The notes below the pieces were generated by a model that had not been told where the DNA came from, searched no databases, and saw only the letters and a program-made list of their open reading frames with translations. From positions 1 to 36,977 of the forward strand of contig JARGNO010000039.1 in the NCBI GenBank assembly GCA_029213165.1: DNA of 36,977 nucleotides, given 5' to 3'. The first letter of the stretch is position 1. Each line of letters opens with the position of its first letter. The position numbers and the translations under genes were made by a program. This document shows positions 1 to 8,261 of this stretch, piece after piece. The stretch comes from Minwuia sp. Its GTDB lineage: Bacteria > Pseudomonadota > Alphaproteobacteria > Minwuiales > Minwuiaceae.

Positions 1-2618
1 GGCCTGCCGTCGCGATCCATCGCCCAGGCCGACGCCCAGTCGGCGCCGCCGATCAGCAGCGGTGAGACACCGTCATTGGCGCGCGCATTCAGTTGCTCCA
101 CCCAGACCCGTCCGGTGGGGTAGCGCCCCGGGAATGACTCGGTCAGATAGAAGGACCGGGTCAGGACATGCCCTTCCTGCACCAGTTCCAGTGGCCCGAT
201 ATCGACCCTGGCCAGCAATTGGCGCAGGCGGGCGGTGCCGGGACTGACCTGACCGCGACCGAGCTGCGGCCCGCCGGCGTCGCGGGTATCGAACAGCACC
301 ACACCACCGGTACGCAGATAGTTGTCCAGACGCCGCACGGCCTGCTCCGACAGGGCTGGCTGGCTGGCAACCATCGGCCAGTAGACGAGGGGGTAGAAGA
401 GCAACTCGTCGTTCTCGATCTCGAGCGCTACCGGAATCTCCGGCTCCACCGAGGTTCGCGCCCGCATGATCTCGCTCAGGCCGAACATGCCTGCCGCAGA
501 CATCCGGTCGACGCGGACATCGCCGGTCAGCACATAGGCGAAGCGGGTATCGAGCGCGGCATCGATGACGCCCGGATCGACATTGGCCTGACTGTCTGAC
601 CCGCTGTCGCCCTGTGCGCGCAAGCTGCCCGGCGCGACAAGCCCTGCACCCAGGCCGAGTGCCAGCGCGAGCGGCAGGGCATAGGCAAGTCGGCGGAGAT
701 TCAGCATCCCGCGCAGGGCAAGTGCCACCAAGGCATCCGCCAGCAACAGGATCAGCGCGGCGGTCAGCAGCCAGGGGCCGACATCCTGCTCCGGCGTGGC
801 ACCGACGACACCGCGCGCCACACCTGACGGCAGGGCTTCAAGCGCACGCAACTCCGCAGCACTGGTACCGACGTTCAGCGCCCTGAAGCTCGGGCGGGTG
901 CCATAAAGGCCAGGCGGGTGATCCGGCCCGACCATTGTCGAAGACAGCTCCGCCTCCCGCACGGCGCGGACGCCCACGCGCGGATCGGTGCGTCGTCCAA
1001 GACCATTTAGGGTGACGGCAGGTTCCAGCATGCGCTGTGACCCGGTGGCGGCTTCAATGCCGACCGAAAGGGAACTCAGCCGCCGCAGCATTTCCACGAA
1101 CAGGCCGGAGAGCGGCAGGTTCGACCAGTCGGTATTGGCTGTTGTATGGACCAGGACCAGCCAGCCTTCGCCGCGCTGCTCCGCTGTGACCAGCGGTGTT
1201 CCGTCCACCAGTCGCGCCCATGTCCTCTCCGGCAGTTCCAGGGTCGGTTCGGCGAGAACCTGACGCTGGATCACGACATCCCGCGGGATGGGCAGACCGG
1301 CGAAGGGACTGGCCTCCGGGAAGGGGGCAAGACGCGCTGGCTCCGCCCAACTCATTGTGCCGTCCAGGCTGCGTCCGCCGGTACGGAGCCGGACCGGGAT
1401 CAACTCGCCCGCGTTCTCCGCCAGCTTTGGTCCGGCGAACCTGACAAGCACGCCACCCTTTTCGATCCAGTCGCGCAGCCGCAATTCATCACCGGCAACC
1501 AGGCGCCCGAAATCCGGCAACATCAGGATCGAAAGCGGCGTTCCGAGCAGGTCGCTGACATCGCCCTCCCTGATCTCCGCAAAGGGCGAAAGTGCGCGCT
1601 TCAGGTAATAGAGGTCGGCAAGCAGCGGCTGTGCCTGCTCCTGGGAGGGGTTGCCGCTCAGGCCGACGCGGAAACGTCGCAACCCGGATTCGATCAGGCT
1701 CACCGCAGCGGCACTCTGACGGCCTTCAATCTCCAGTCGCTGGATGGCGTTCATCGCTTCCAGCGGCAGGGTCTCATCGAAGGACAGGCTGGCCTCGCCG
1801 GCGGCAAACGCCAGCTCCCGTCGAAAGAGGATGCCGCCATCACTGCCCGTGGCACGCAATGCCACGGTCTCCGCCTGTTCGGTCAGGTCGCGTTCAATGA
1901 CGACCTCCAGCCGCGTTCCGCTGCCCGTGGGCGGGCGCAGCAGAACCACGCTGCGGGTCGGCTCACGACCCAGAACGGTCAGGGGACCGAGCCTGCGGGC
2001 AACCTCGATCAGATCGGCATCGGCTTCCGAGGATATGCCGTCGGAAAGCCAGAAGACATTGGCTGACCTTTCCAGGTTGACCGCGTCAAGCGTGGCCATG
2101 GCTGCGGCCCGGTCCGGCAGCCAGGGGCGTGGCTGCATCCCGCCGATGCGCGCCAGGGCTTCCTCCGCCGTGCCGAGACGCGCGACGGGGGCGGTGCCGT
2201 CTTCCGATGGTGTGGTCCGCAACAGCAGGACGTTCCGGTCCTGCCGCCGGGCGCGGCGCGCAAGGTCGGTCATGCTCGCCACCTGGTCGTCCCAGGATTG
2301 GGCGGCGGCCCAGCCATCGTCGATGATCAGCACGACCGGTCCCGGCGTTTCGAAGGTGCTGCCGGGATTCAGTACCGGCTTGGCCAACGCGACAATGATC
2401 AGCGCCGCAATCAGCAACCGCAACAGCAGCAGCCACCAGGGCGTGCGGGCCGGGGTTTCCTCTGTCCGCGCCATGTCGAAGATCAGCCGCGCGGGTGGGA
2501 AGGAGACCTGTTCCGGTGCAGGCGGGGTGGCACGCAGCAACAGCCAGATGACCGGCAGCGCGGCAAGCCCCAGCAGCAGCCATGGGTAGGCGAAGGTGAT
2601 GGCGGCGAGGGCACTCAT
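1..2618 (-). CDS. BatA-like N-terminal / DUF4159 membrane protein (3' end cut by window)
   Basis: At least 872 codons are visible and the reading frame is open to the window edge, so the C-terminus is missing. The N-terminus has two hydrophobic segments (about residues 10-28 and 60-80) in the arrangement of the aerotolerance regulator BatA N-terminal domain. A long periplasmic-type middle region follows, then two more hydrophobic segments near residues 650-700. The last visible part, with YVLTGD, an AGMFGL stretch, RTSVEPE and FYPLVYWP, is the start of a DUF4159 domain. The ATG at 2618-2616 overlaps the stop of the DUF58 gene by 4 bp. Family knowledge: such proteins are encoded with MoxR ATPases and DUF58 proteins and are thought to work in envelope stress or metal/protein assembly. 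The precise role is unknown. The family call is fairly sure. Confidence 0.85.
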   Translation of the reverse strand, partial: MSALAAITFAYPWLLLGLAALPVIWLLLRATPPAPEQVSFPPARLIFDMARTEETPARTPWWLLLLRLLIAALIIVALAKPVLNPGSTFETPGPVVLIIDDGWAAAQSWDDQVASMTDLARRARRQDRNVLLLRTTPSEDGTAPVARLGTAEEALARIGGMQPRPWLPDRAAAMATLDAVNLERSANVFWLSDGISSEADADLIEVARRLGPLTVLGREPTRSVVLLRPPTGSGTRLEVVIERDLTEQAETVALRATGSDGGILFRRELAFAAGEASLSFDETLPLEAMNAIQRLEIEGRQSAAAVSLIESGLRRFRVGLSGNPSQEQAQPLLADLYYLKRALSPFAEIREGDVSDLLGTPLSILMLPDFGRLVAGDELRLRDWIEKGGVLVRFAGPKLAENAGELIPVRLRTGGRSLDGTMSWAEPARLAPFPEASPFAGLPIPRDVVIQRQVLAEPTLELPERTWARLVDGTPLVTAEQRGEGWLVLVHTTANTDWSNLPLSGLFVEMLRRLSSLSVGIEAATGSQRMLEPAVTLNGLGRRTDPRVGVRAVREAELSSTMVGPDHPPGLYGTRPSFRALNVGTSAAELRALEALPSGVARGVVGATPEQDVGPWLLTAALILLLADALVALALRGMLNLRRLAYALPLALALGLGAGLVAPGSLRAQGDSGSDSQANVDPGVIDAALDTRFAYVLTGDVRVDRMSAAGMFGLSEIMRARTSVEPEIPVALEIENDELLFYPLVYWPMVASQPALSEQAVRRLDNYLRTGGVVLFDTRDAGGPQLGRGQVSPGTARLRQLLARVDIGPLELVQEGHVLTRSFYLTESFPGRYPTGRVWVEQLNARANDGVSPLLIGGADWASAWAMDRDGR

Positions 2619-3541
2619 CCGCGTGCGTTGCCCGAAATCGCCTGGTAGAGCGCCAGCAATGCGGTCTGCGGGGACTGATCCGTGTGATGCAGCCCGTGGC
2701 TCCAGCCCGCACTGCGCGCGATCTGGCGCAATGCCACCTCCCGTTCGTCTACCCGGCGGGCGAAGGTTTCCCGCAGGTCCTCCGCCCGGCCGACAAGCAC
2801 GTTGCCTTCACCTTCAGGGCCGACAAACCGGACCCGGCCCGAATAGGGCAAGCGATGTTCGGCAGGGTCCATGATCTGCAGCAGGTGACCGGCCACGCCG
2901 GCGGCGGAGAACTGGCGCAGGAAGTCGCGCACATCGTCCAGCGGCGTCAGGAAATCGCCGATAAGCACCACCTGCGCGAAACGCGGCAGGTTGGCGGGTG
3001 GCGGCAGGCTGTGATGGTCTTCCACCAGCCCTCGGCTGATCGCCAGGGCATAGTCCTCCAGCAAGGCGCGGGAGGAGCCGGGCGGATGATCGAGACCCAG
3101 GAAGGCGACACGCTCCCCACCCCTGAGCAGCAGCGACGCCAGCGCCATCAGCAACAGCGTGGCGCGCCGCAGTTTCGTGGTCTGCCCCAGATGCGACTGG
3201 AAATCCATGGAATCGGAGCCGTCGCGCCACAGCCACACGGCCTGCGCGGCCTCCCACTCGTTCTGTCGGACATAGGTTGGCACCCGTTTCGCGGACTGTC
3301 GCCAATCAATCGAGGTCGCGGGATCGCCCTGCTGGTAGCGGCGGAACTGCCAGAAACTCTCGCCGTCGCCGACGCGACGTCGCCCGTGAACACCCTGGCT
3401 GACCGTCTGCGCCACACGCTCCGCCTCCACCATCAGCGGCGGCATCGCGTCGGCCAGCCGGTCGGCGCGATTGCGCAGCCGGGGGTCGAAGCGGCTGGAG
3501 CCCTGGTTTCCGGTCTTCAATGTCCTTGGGTCAAGCGCCAT
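2615..3541 (-). CDS. DUF58 domain-containing protein
   Basis: A 308-residue soluble protein. The DUF58 signature is visible at about residues 69-86 (YQQGDPATSIDWRQSAKR). It is followed by a von Willebrand A-like fold with the D-G-S-D-S-M motif (residues 107-112), which resembles a MIDAS DxSxS metal site. It is the middle gene of moxR–DUF58–DUF4159: it starts 10 bp after the moxR stop and overlaps the next gene by 4 bp. MoxR-linked DUF58 proteins are believed to be partners of the AAA+ ATPase in protein or metal-cofactor maturation; this is a family-level inference. No signal peptide or membrane segment is evident. Confidence 0.9.
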   Translation of the reverse strand: MALDPRTLKTGNQGSSRFDPRLRNRADRLADAMPPLMVEAERVAQTVSQGVHGRRRVGDGESFWQFRRYQQGDPATSIDWRQSAKRVPTYVRQNEWEAAQAVWLWRDGSDSMDFQSHLGQTTKLRRATLLLMALASLLLRGGERVAFLGLDHPPGSSRALLEDYALAISRGLVEDHHSLPPPANLPRFAQVVLIGDFLTPLDDVRDFLRQFSAAGVAGHLLQIMDPAEHRLPYSGRVRFVGPEGEGNVLVGRAEDLRETFARRVDEREVALRQIARSAGWSHGLHHTDQSPQTALLALYQAISGNARG

Positions 3542-3551
3542 AAGCGTCGCT

Positions 3552-4547
3552 TCAGATCCTGTCGATCAGCCGCTGGATGATGTTCTCCACCGTGATGCCA
3601 TCGGCGCGGGCAGCAAAGTTGACGGCCATGCGGTGCCGCAGGATCGGCGGTGCCAGTGCCGCGACATCGTCTGCGGAGGGCGCAAAGCGCCCGTCCAGCA
3701 TGGCACGCGCCCGAACGGCGAGCATCAGGGCCTGACTGGCGCGTGGACCGGGACCCCAGGCGACATGATTGCGCACATCGTCCAGTTCGGTCTCCTCCGG
3801 GCGGCCGTTGCGGACCAGCTTCAGGATGCTTTCAACCACCGCCTCGCCCACAGGCAGACGGCGCACAAGCCGCTGGGCGTGCAGCAACTCGTCTGCGGTC
3901 ATCACCATGGTCGGCTCGGCCTCGTCTGCGCCGGTGGTGGCAAGCAGCATCCGCCGCTCAGCCTCCATGTCCGGGTAGGGGACGTTCACCTGCATGAAGA
4001 ACCGGTCAAGCTGGGCTTCTGGGAGGGGATAAGTGCCTTCCTGTTCCAGCGGGTTCTGTGTCGCCAGGACGTGGAACGGGCGCGGCAGGTCATGCCGTTC
4101 ACCCGCCACGGACACGTGATATTCCTGCATGGCCTGCAGCAGCGCCGACTGGGTGCGCGGGCTGGCGCGGTTGATCTCGTCAGCCATCAGCAGCTGGCAG
4201 AACACCGGTCCCTTGATGAAGCGGAAGCTGCGACGGCCATTGTCACTTTCCTCCAGCACCTCGGAGCCCAGGATGTCCGCAGGCATCACATCAGGTGTGA
4301 ACTGCACGCGGCGGCTGTCGAGCGACAGCACCTTGCCCAGGGTGACGACCAGTTTGGTCTTCGCCAGACCGGGCACACCGATCAAGAGGACATGACCGCC
4401 GGAAAACAGGGTGATCAGGGTCTCGTCGATCACTGACTGCTGTCCGAAGATGACCTGTCCGACTGACTCGCGGATCTGCCGGGCCTTGGCGCCGAGCGTT
4501 TCCACTTCCTGGGCGAAGGCCTCGCCCGCTTCACTGACGTTTTGCAT
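3552..4547 (-). CDS. MoxR family AAA+ ATPase
   Basis: A 331-residue AAA+ ATPase. Walker A is GVPGLAKT (residues 57-64), Walker B ends in MADEIN (121-126), sensor 1 is ATQNP (162-166), and the LPEAQLDRF stretch (175-183) is typical of MoxR proteins. The ATG at 4547 was chosen because the protein then begins at the usual MoxR N-terminus. The frame is open upstream to 4718, but that part looks non-coding and would overlap the divergent DUF1285 gene. No Shine-Dalgarno sequence precedes the ATG; a TATAGT box lies 7 bp upstream, which suggests a leaderless mRNA. It is first in the operon with DUF58 and DUF4159. MoxR proteins act as chaperone-like ATPases for partners encoded beside them. Confidence 0.92.
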   Translation of the reverse strand: MQNVSEAGEAFAQEVETLGAKARQIRESVGQVIFGQQSVIDETLITLFSGGHVLLIGVPGLAKTKLVVTLGKVLSLDSRRVQFTPDVMPADILGSEVLEESDNGRRSFRFIKGPVFCQLLMADEINRASPRTQSALLQAMQEYHVSVAGERHDLPRPFHVLATQNPLEQEGTYPLPEAQLDRFFMQVNVPYPDMEAERRMLLATTGADEAEPTMVMTADELLHAQRLVRRLPVGEAVVESILKLVRNGRPEETELDDVRNHVAWGPGPRASQALMLAVRARAMLDGRFAPSADDVAALAPPILRHRMAVNFAARADGITVENIIQRLIDRI

Positions 4548-4554
4548 ACGGGAG

Positions 4555-4582
4555 ACTATATTGGGCGTTGCGGCAGTGCGAA
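4555..4582 (-). promoter_or_regulatory. Candidate leaderless promoter of the moxR operon
   Basis: On the minus strand, TTCGCA (4582-4577), a 16-nt spacer and TATAGT (4560-4555) resemble a sigma-70 promoter, matching 4 of 6 and 5 of 6 consensus bases. Only 7 nt separate the -10 box from the ATG at 4547. Transcription would therefore begin at or next to the start codon, which fits the lack of a Shine-Dalgarno sequence. Confidence 0.4.
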
Positions 4583-4659
4583 ACGAAATCCCGCGCCGTT
4601 GCACAATTCCATCGAACACAAATGTGCTATCCATGCCGAACAGGGAGAGGAGGTCGCAC

Positions 4660-5289
4660 TTGGCCGAACGTGGTACCGACAAACCCCATCTGGATATTGC
4701 CGACCTGGCGGAGCGCATGTCGGCGGCTGCCGGGCGTGGCTATCCGCCCGTGGACCGCTGGCACCCGGAGCACGAGGGCGTCATCGACATGCGCATCACG
4801 GCTGACGGGACCTGGCTCTATCAGGGCTCCCCGATCCAGCGGGCGGGGATGGTGCGCCTGTTCTCGACTGTCCTTCGACGCGATGATGACGGGCACCATT
4901 ATCTGGTCACCCCGGCCGAGAAGCAGCGAATCACCGTCGATGTCGCACCGTTGCATATCGTGGAGATGTTCAGGGAAGGGGAAGGCGATACCCAGAAGCT
5001 GGTGTTCCGTACCCTTACCGACGACATGGTCGTGCTGGACGCGGCGCACCGGTTGCGGGTTGAGGTTGATCCGGAGACCGGAGAGCCGACACCACTGGTG
5101 CCGGTGCGGGGCAATCTGATGGCGATCATCCTGCGTTCCGTGTTCTACGACTTGGTTGATATCGCAGAGGAACGGGATGTGGCTGGTGTGGCGGTCCAGG
5201 GCGTGATGAGTGAGGGTATTTTCCACATCATCGGTCGTGTGGACGGCGCGCCGCATCTCGACGAGTCGGAAGGGAAACATGGCGCATGA
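4660..5289 (+). CDS. DUF1285 domain-containing protein
   Basis: A 209-residue cytoplasmic protein of the DUF1285 family, whose function is not established. The visible family pattern includes the N-terminal RYPP-like GYPPVDRWHPE segment (about residues 27-37), the DMRITADGTWLYQGSPI stretch and the VTPAEKQRITVDVAP segment. The start is taken as TTG 4660 because a very strong Shine-Dalgarno (GGAGAGGAGG, 4643-4652) lies 7 nt upstream. The frame is open further upstream but has no comparable site. It diverges from moxR and overlaps the Nudix gene by 4 bp (ATGA). In related genomes as I recall them, DUF1285, a Nudix CoA pyrophosphatase and DUF6111 travel together, so a shared housekeeping role is likely but unproven. 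Confidence 0.88.
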   Translation: MAERGTDKPHLDIADLAERMSAAAGRGYPPVDRWHPEHEGVIDMRITADGTWLYQGSPIQRAGMVRLFSTVLRRDDDGHHYLVTPAEKQRITVDVAPLHIVEMFREGEGDTQKLVFRTLTDDMVVLDAAHRLRVEVDPETGEPTPLVPVRGNLMAIILRSVFYDLVDIAEERDVAGVAVQGVMSEGIFHIIGRVDGAPHLDESEGKHGA

Positions 5290-5900
5290 GGCCAGATGAT
5301 ATCCGCACACGGCTGATGCAGCCCGCGAGGCCGGAGTGGGGGCATTCCGACTACGACCTGACACCGGGCGCGCGCCCGGACGAGAGGCCGCTGAAACCTG
5401 CCGCAGTGCTGGTGCCGATCATTGATCGCCCGGAAGGTCCGACCGTTCTGCTGACCCGACGGACCGCGCATCTCTCATCTCATGCCGGGCAGATCAGCTT
5501 TCCCGGGGGCCGGGCAGAGCCGGAAGATCCCTCGCCGGAGATAACTGCCCTGCGCGAGACCGAGGAAGAGGTCGGGATCGATCGGGAGATCATCGAGATC
5601 GTCGGTCGCCTGGATACCTATCGCACCGTCACCAACTACGCCGTGACGCCTGTGGTCGGAATCGTCAGGCCCGGCTTTGCACCAAGCCCTGATCCCTATG
5701 AGGTGGCGGAGGTCTTCGAGACGCCGCTCGCGTTCCTGCTCGACAGCCGCAACCACCTGCGGCACTCCGGCTGGTTCAACGGCACGCCACGTCGATGGTG
5801 GGCGATGCCGTTTGGCGAATACTACATCTGGGGCGCGACGGCAGGGATGCTGATGAACCTCCATGCCAGGCTTTCCGACCCGAAACCGGAGGACACATGA
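5286..5900 (+). CDS. Nudix hydrolase, CoA pyrophosphatase type
   Basis: A 204-residue Nudix hydrolase. The CoA-pyrophosphatase (UPF0035/NudL-like) motif is visible as LLTRRTAHLSSHAGQISFPGG, shown here as residues 55-60 (LLTRRT) and 72-75 (FPGG). The Nudix box ends in RETEEEVGI (residues 90-98), with the metal-binding glutamates E91, E94 and E95. The glutamate expected about 8 residues before the REx2EE core is not at its canonical position, as is usual for this subgroup. The family cleaves CoA and derivatives to 3',5'-ADP and acyl-phosphopantetheine with Mg2+ or Mn2+. Translation is probably coupled to DUF1285 by the 4-bp overlap, and to the next gene by another. Confidence 0.9.
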   Translation: MRPDDIRTRLMQPARPEWGHSDYDLTPGARPDERPLKPAAVLVPIIDRPEGPTVLLTRRTAHLSSHAGQISFPGGRAEPEDPSPEITALRETEEEVGIDREIIEIVGRLDTYRTVTNYAVTPVVGIVRPGFAPSPDPYEVAEVFETPLAFLLDSRNHLRHSGWFNGTPRRWWAMPFGEYYIWGATAGMLMNLHARLSDPKPEDT

Positions 5901-6163
5901 CCAAGATCATCCTGCTGCGGGTACTGCTGTTCCTGGTGCCCTTCGTTCTCTACTGGCTCTATTGGCGCTTGCTGAAACGGCGGCATGATTCCGGGAAGCC
6001 GACCTATCCGCTGGCGATCCTGACGATCTGCGGGCTGGTGCTGGTTGCCGGATCCTTCCTCGTCCTGCGGGCGACGGAGGGGGAAGGCACCAACTCCACA
6101 TATGTCCCGCCGAAGTACGAGGACGGAAAGATCGTCCCGGCCCAGAACATCCCGAAGGAATAG
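5897..6163 (+). CDS. DUF6111-like small membrane protein
   Basis: An 88-residue protein with two hydrophobic segments (about residues 5-24 and 39-58) separated by a basic loop (RLLKRRHDSGK). A short polar tail contains YVPPKYEDGKIVP. That tail is the recognisable mark of the DUF6111 family found beside Nudix and CCA-adding enzyme genes in Rhodospirillales. Function is unknown. The ATG at 5897 overlaps the Nudix stop by 4 bp, which fixes the start. A CCA tRNA nucleotidyltransferase gene, which I would expect next from related genomes, is not present here; a dehydrogenase follows instead. Confidence 0.8.
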   Translation: MTKIILLRVLLFLVPFVLYWLYWRLLKRRHDSGKPTYPLAILTICGLVLVAGSFLVLRATEGEGTNSTYVPPKYEDGKIVPAQNIPKE

Positions 6164-6167
6164 ACCC

Positions 6168-7244
6168 ATGGCAGCCAATGACACGATCTCCATCGCGGTC
6201 CTGCCCGGAGACGGCATAGGTCCGGAAGTCACCGCACCGGCGCTGGATGTGCTGCACGCCGTGGCAGGACGCCATGGTTTCCGCGTGGACGCACAGGAAC
6301 ATGGCGCCGGGGCAGGGCATTATCGCGATCACGGCTCCGCCCTGCCGGAAGAGACCGTGCGCGCGGTGGAAAATGCGGATGCCACGTTGCTGGCCGCGAT
6401 GGGTCTGCCGGACGTGCGCTATGCGGACGGAACGGAGATCGTGCCGCAGATTGACCTGCGGGAGATCTTCGGGCTCTACGGCGGTGTGCGGCCCATCCGG
6501 GCCTGGCTGCCGGAGGCGGTGCCGCTGAAGGATCCGCGCGGTGCCGGGATCGACTTCGTGCTGGTCCGGGAATCGACGGAGGGCCTGTTCGTCGACCGTG
6601 GCAAGCGCAACGGGGACGCCGATCATGCGACGGACACCATGCGGATCACGCGGGCGGTGTCGGAGAAACTGTTTCATTTCTCCTTCCGGCTTGCCCGCCA
6701 GCGGCGCAAGCATCTCACACTGATCGACAAGGCCAATGTCCTGGGGTCGATGGCGTTCTTTCGGGAGATCTTCGATGAGGTCGCCTTGGAGTATCCGGAT
6801 GTGACGACCAGCCGCCTCTACGTCGATGCGGCGGCAATGCTGATGGTGCAGCGACCCTGGGACTTCGATGTCATGGTGACGGAGAACATGTTCGGCGACA
6901 TCCTCTCCGATCTCGCGGCCGGTCTGGTCGGTGGCCTCGGCCTCGCGCCATCAGGTGATATCGGGGACAAGGTGGCGATCTTCCAGCCAAGCCATGGCAC
7001 CGCGCCCGATATCATGGGCAAGGGAATCGCGAATCCGCTGGCGACGATCCTTTCGGTTTCCCTGATGCTCGACTGGCTAGGGCAGCGGCGGGACGATCCG
7101 CGCCTTCGTGCCGGGGCTGAGGATATCGAACGTGCCGTGCGCAAGGCTCTGGCCGAAGGGGATGCCACGACAGTCGATCTGGGTGGCAAGGTACGGACGG
7201 CTGATGTGGCGAAGGCCGTGATCGCACGGCTGGGCAACCCTTGA
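6168..7244 (+). CDS. Isocitrate/isopropylmalate dehydrogenase family protein
   Basis: A 358-residue NAD(P)-dependent beta-decarboxylating dehydrogenase. Visible motifs are PGDGIGPEV (13-21), the arginine-bearing LREIFGLYGGVRP (97-109), VRESTEGLF (133-141), the catalytic lysine and neighbours DKAN (187-190), YVDAAAM (218-224), the metal-binding family signature NMFGDILSD (240-248) with GGLGLAPSG, and HGTAPDI (277-283). All key metal and catalytic positions appear intact. Substrate cannot be decided: the ESTEGLF loop differs from classical LeuB and Icd. Tartrate, isopropylmalate-like or other 2-hydroxy-acid substrates are possible. It ends in a 4-bp overlap with a Gfo/Idh/MocA oxidoreductase, so the two may serve one catabolic route. 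It starts 4 bp after DUF6111. Confidence 0.88.
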   Translation: MAANDTISIAVLPGDGIGPEVTAPALDVLHAVAGRHGFRVDAQEHGAGAGHYRDHGSALPEETVRAVENADATLLAAMGLPDVRYADGTEIVPQIDLREIFGLYGGVRPIRAWLPEAVPLKDPRGAGIDFVLVRESTEGLFVDRGKRNGDADHATDTMRITRAVSEKLFHFSFRLARQRRKHLTLIDKANVLGSMAFFREIFDEVALEYPDVTTSRLYVDAAAMLMVQRPWDFDVMVTENMFGDILSDLAAGLVGGLGLAPSGDIGDKVAIFQPSHGTAPDIMGKGIANPLATILSVSLMLDWLGQRRDDPRLRAGAEDIERAVRKALAEGDATTVDLGGKVRTADVAKAVIARLGNP

Positions 7245-8254
7245 CCGGGACATTGCGGGTTGCCGGTGTCGGTGCCGGTTACTTCAGCCAATATCACTAC
7301 AATTCTTGGCAACGTATTGACCGTGTTGATCTTGTCGGCGTCTGCGATACCGATCTGGCGAAAGCCCAGGTGATCGGTCCGGATAGGGCATTTGCTGCTC
7401 TGTCCGACATGCTCGCCGCGACGGAAGTCGATCTGGTCGACATCATCACACCCCCGGCAGCCCGTCTGGCAGTGGTCGAGGCAGTGGCCGCCGCAGGTCT
7501 GCCGATGATCGTGCAGAAGCCGCTGGCCGATGATCTGATGGGGGCGCAGGACTTGGCCCGCGTGGCCCGCCGGGCGGGTGTGACGATGCTGGTGCACGAG
7601 AACTTCCGCTTCCAGCCCTGGTACCGGGAGGCACGAAGACTGCTGGACTCCGGCCTGCTGGGGCAGCCGCAGGGCATCCAGTTCAGGCTGCGTCCCGGTG
7701 ATGGTCGCGGGCCTGACGCCTATCTGGCCCGACAGCCTTACTTCCAGCAGATGCCCCGGTTCCTGATCCATGAGACCGCTGTGCACTTCATCGACACCTT
7801 CCGCTATCTGATGGGCGAGATCGGCTCGGTAATGGCTGACCTGCGCAGGCTCAATCCGGTCATGGCGGGGGAGGATGCGGGAATCGTCATGTTCCGCTTC
7901 CGCGACGGGGCGAGCGGCATTTTCGATGGCAACCGGCTGGCGGAGATGGAGGCGGAAAACCCCCGCCTCACGATGGGTGAGATGCTGCTCGACTGTTCCG
8001 AAGCACGCCTGCGTCTGGACGGAGATGGCGGCCTGCATCTGAAGCCGCATGGACAGCCAGAGCAGCCGCATGTCTATTCGTGGTCCGATGCAGGCTTCGG
8101 CGGTGACTGCGTTCATGCCTTTCAGCGTCATGCCGTCGCGCATTTCCTGGATGGGGCCAAGGCTGAGACACCGGTTGATAAATATCTCCGAAACGTCCGT
8201 ATTGTCGAAGCAATCTACGAGTCAGCGGCAGAGGGCGAATGGGTGGCGATATGA
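7241..8254 (+). CDS. Gfo/Idh/MocA family oxidoreductase
   Basis: A 337-residue NAD(P)-dependent oxidoreductase. The N-terminal Rossmann fold has GVGAGYF (9-15), and the acidic end of beta-2 is CDTD (35-38). The usual EKP motif is QKP here (residues 92-94), keeping the catalytic lysine K93. The HETAVHFID stretch (177-185) carries the expected catalytic histidine. The TTG start overlaps the preceding dehydrogenase stop by 4 bp, so the pair is almost certainly co-translated. Members act on sugars, inositols and related polyols; the substrate cannot be read from sequence. The gene is convergent with the benE-like gene, with only 7 bp between their stops and no intrinsic terminator visible. Confidence 0.88.
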   Translation: MTGTLRVAGVGAGYFSQYHYNSWQRIDRVDLVGVCDTDLAKAQVIGPDRAFAALSDMLAATEVDLVDIITPPAARLAVVEAVAAAGLPMIVQKPLADDLMGAQDLARVARRAGVTMLVHENFRFQPWYREARRLLDSGLLGQPQGIQFRLRPGDGRGPDAYLARQPYFQQMPRFLIHETAVHFIDTFRYLMGEIGSVMADLRRLNPVMAGEDAGIVMFRFRDGASGIFDGNRLAEMEAENPRLTMGEMLLDCSEARLRLDGDGGLHLKPHGQPEQPHVYSWSDAGFGGDCVHAFQRHAVAHFLDGAKAETPVDKYLRNVRIVEAIYESAAEGEWVAI

Positions 8255-8261
8255 TTGGGGA

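Noticed and set aside
4599-4632. TTGCAC and a TGCTATCC element as a promoter for DUF1285
   Set aside because: Spacing between the two elements is 22-23 nt, too long for sigma-70.
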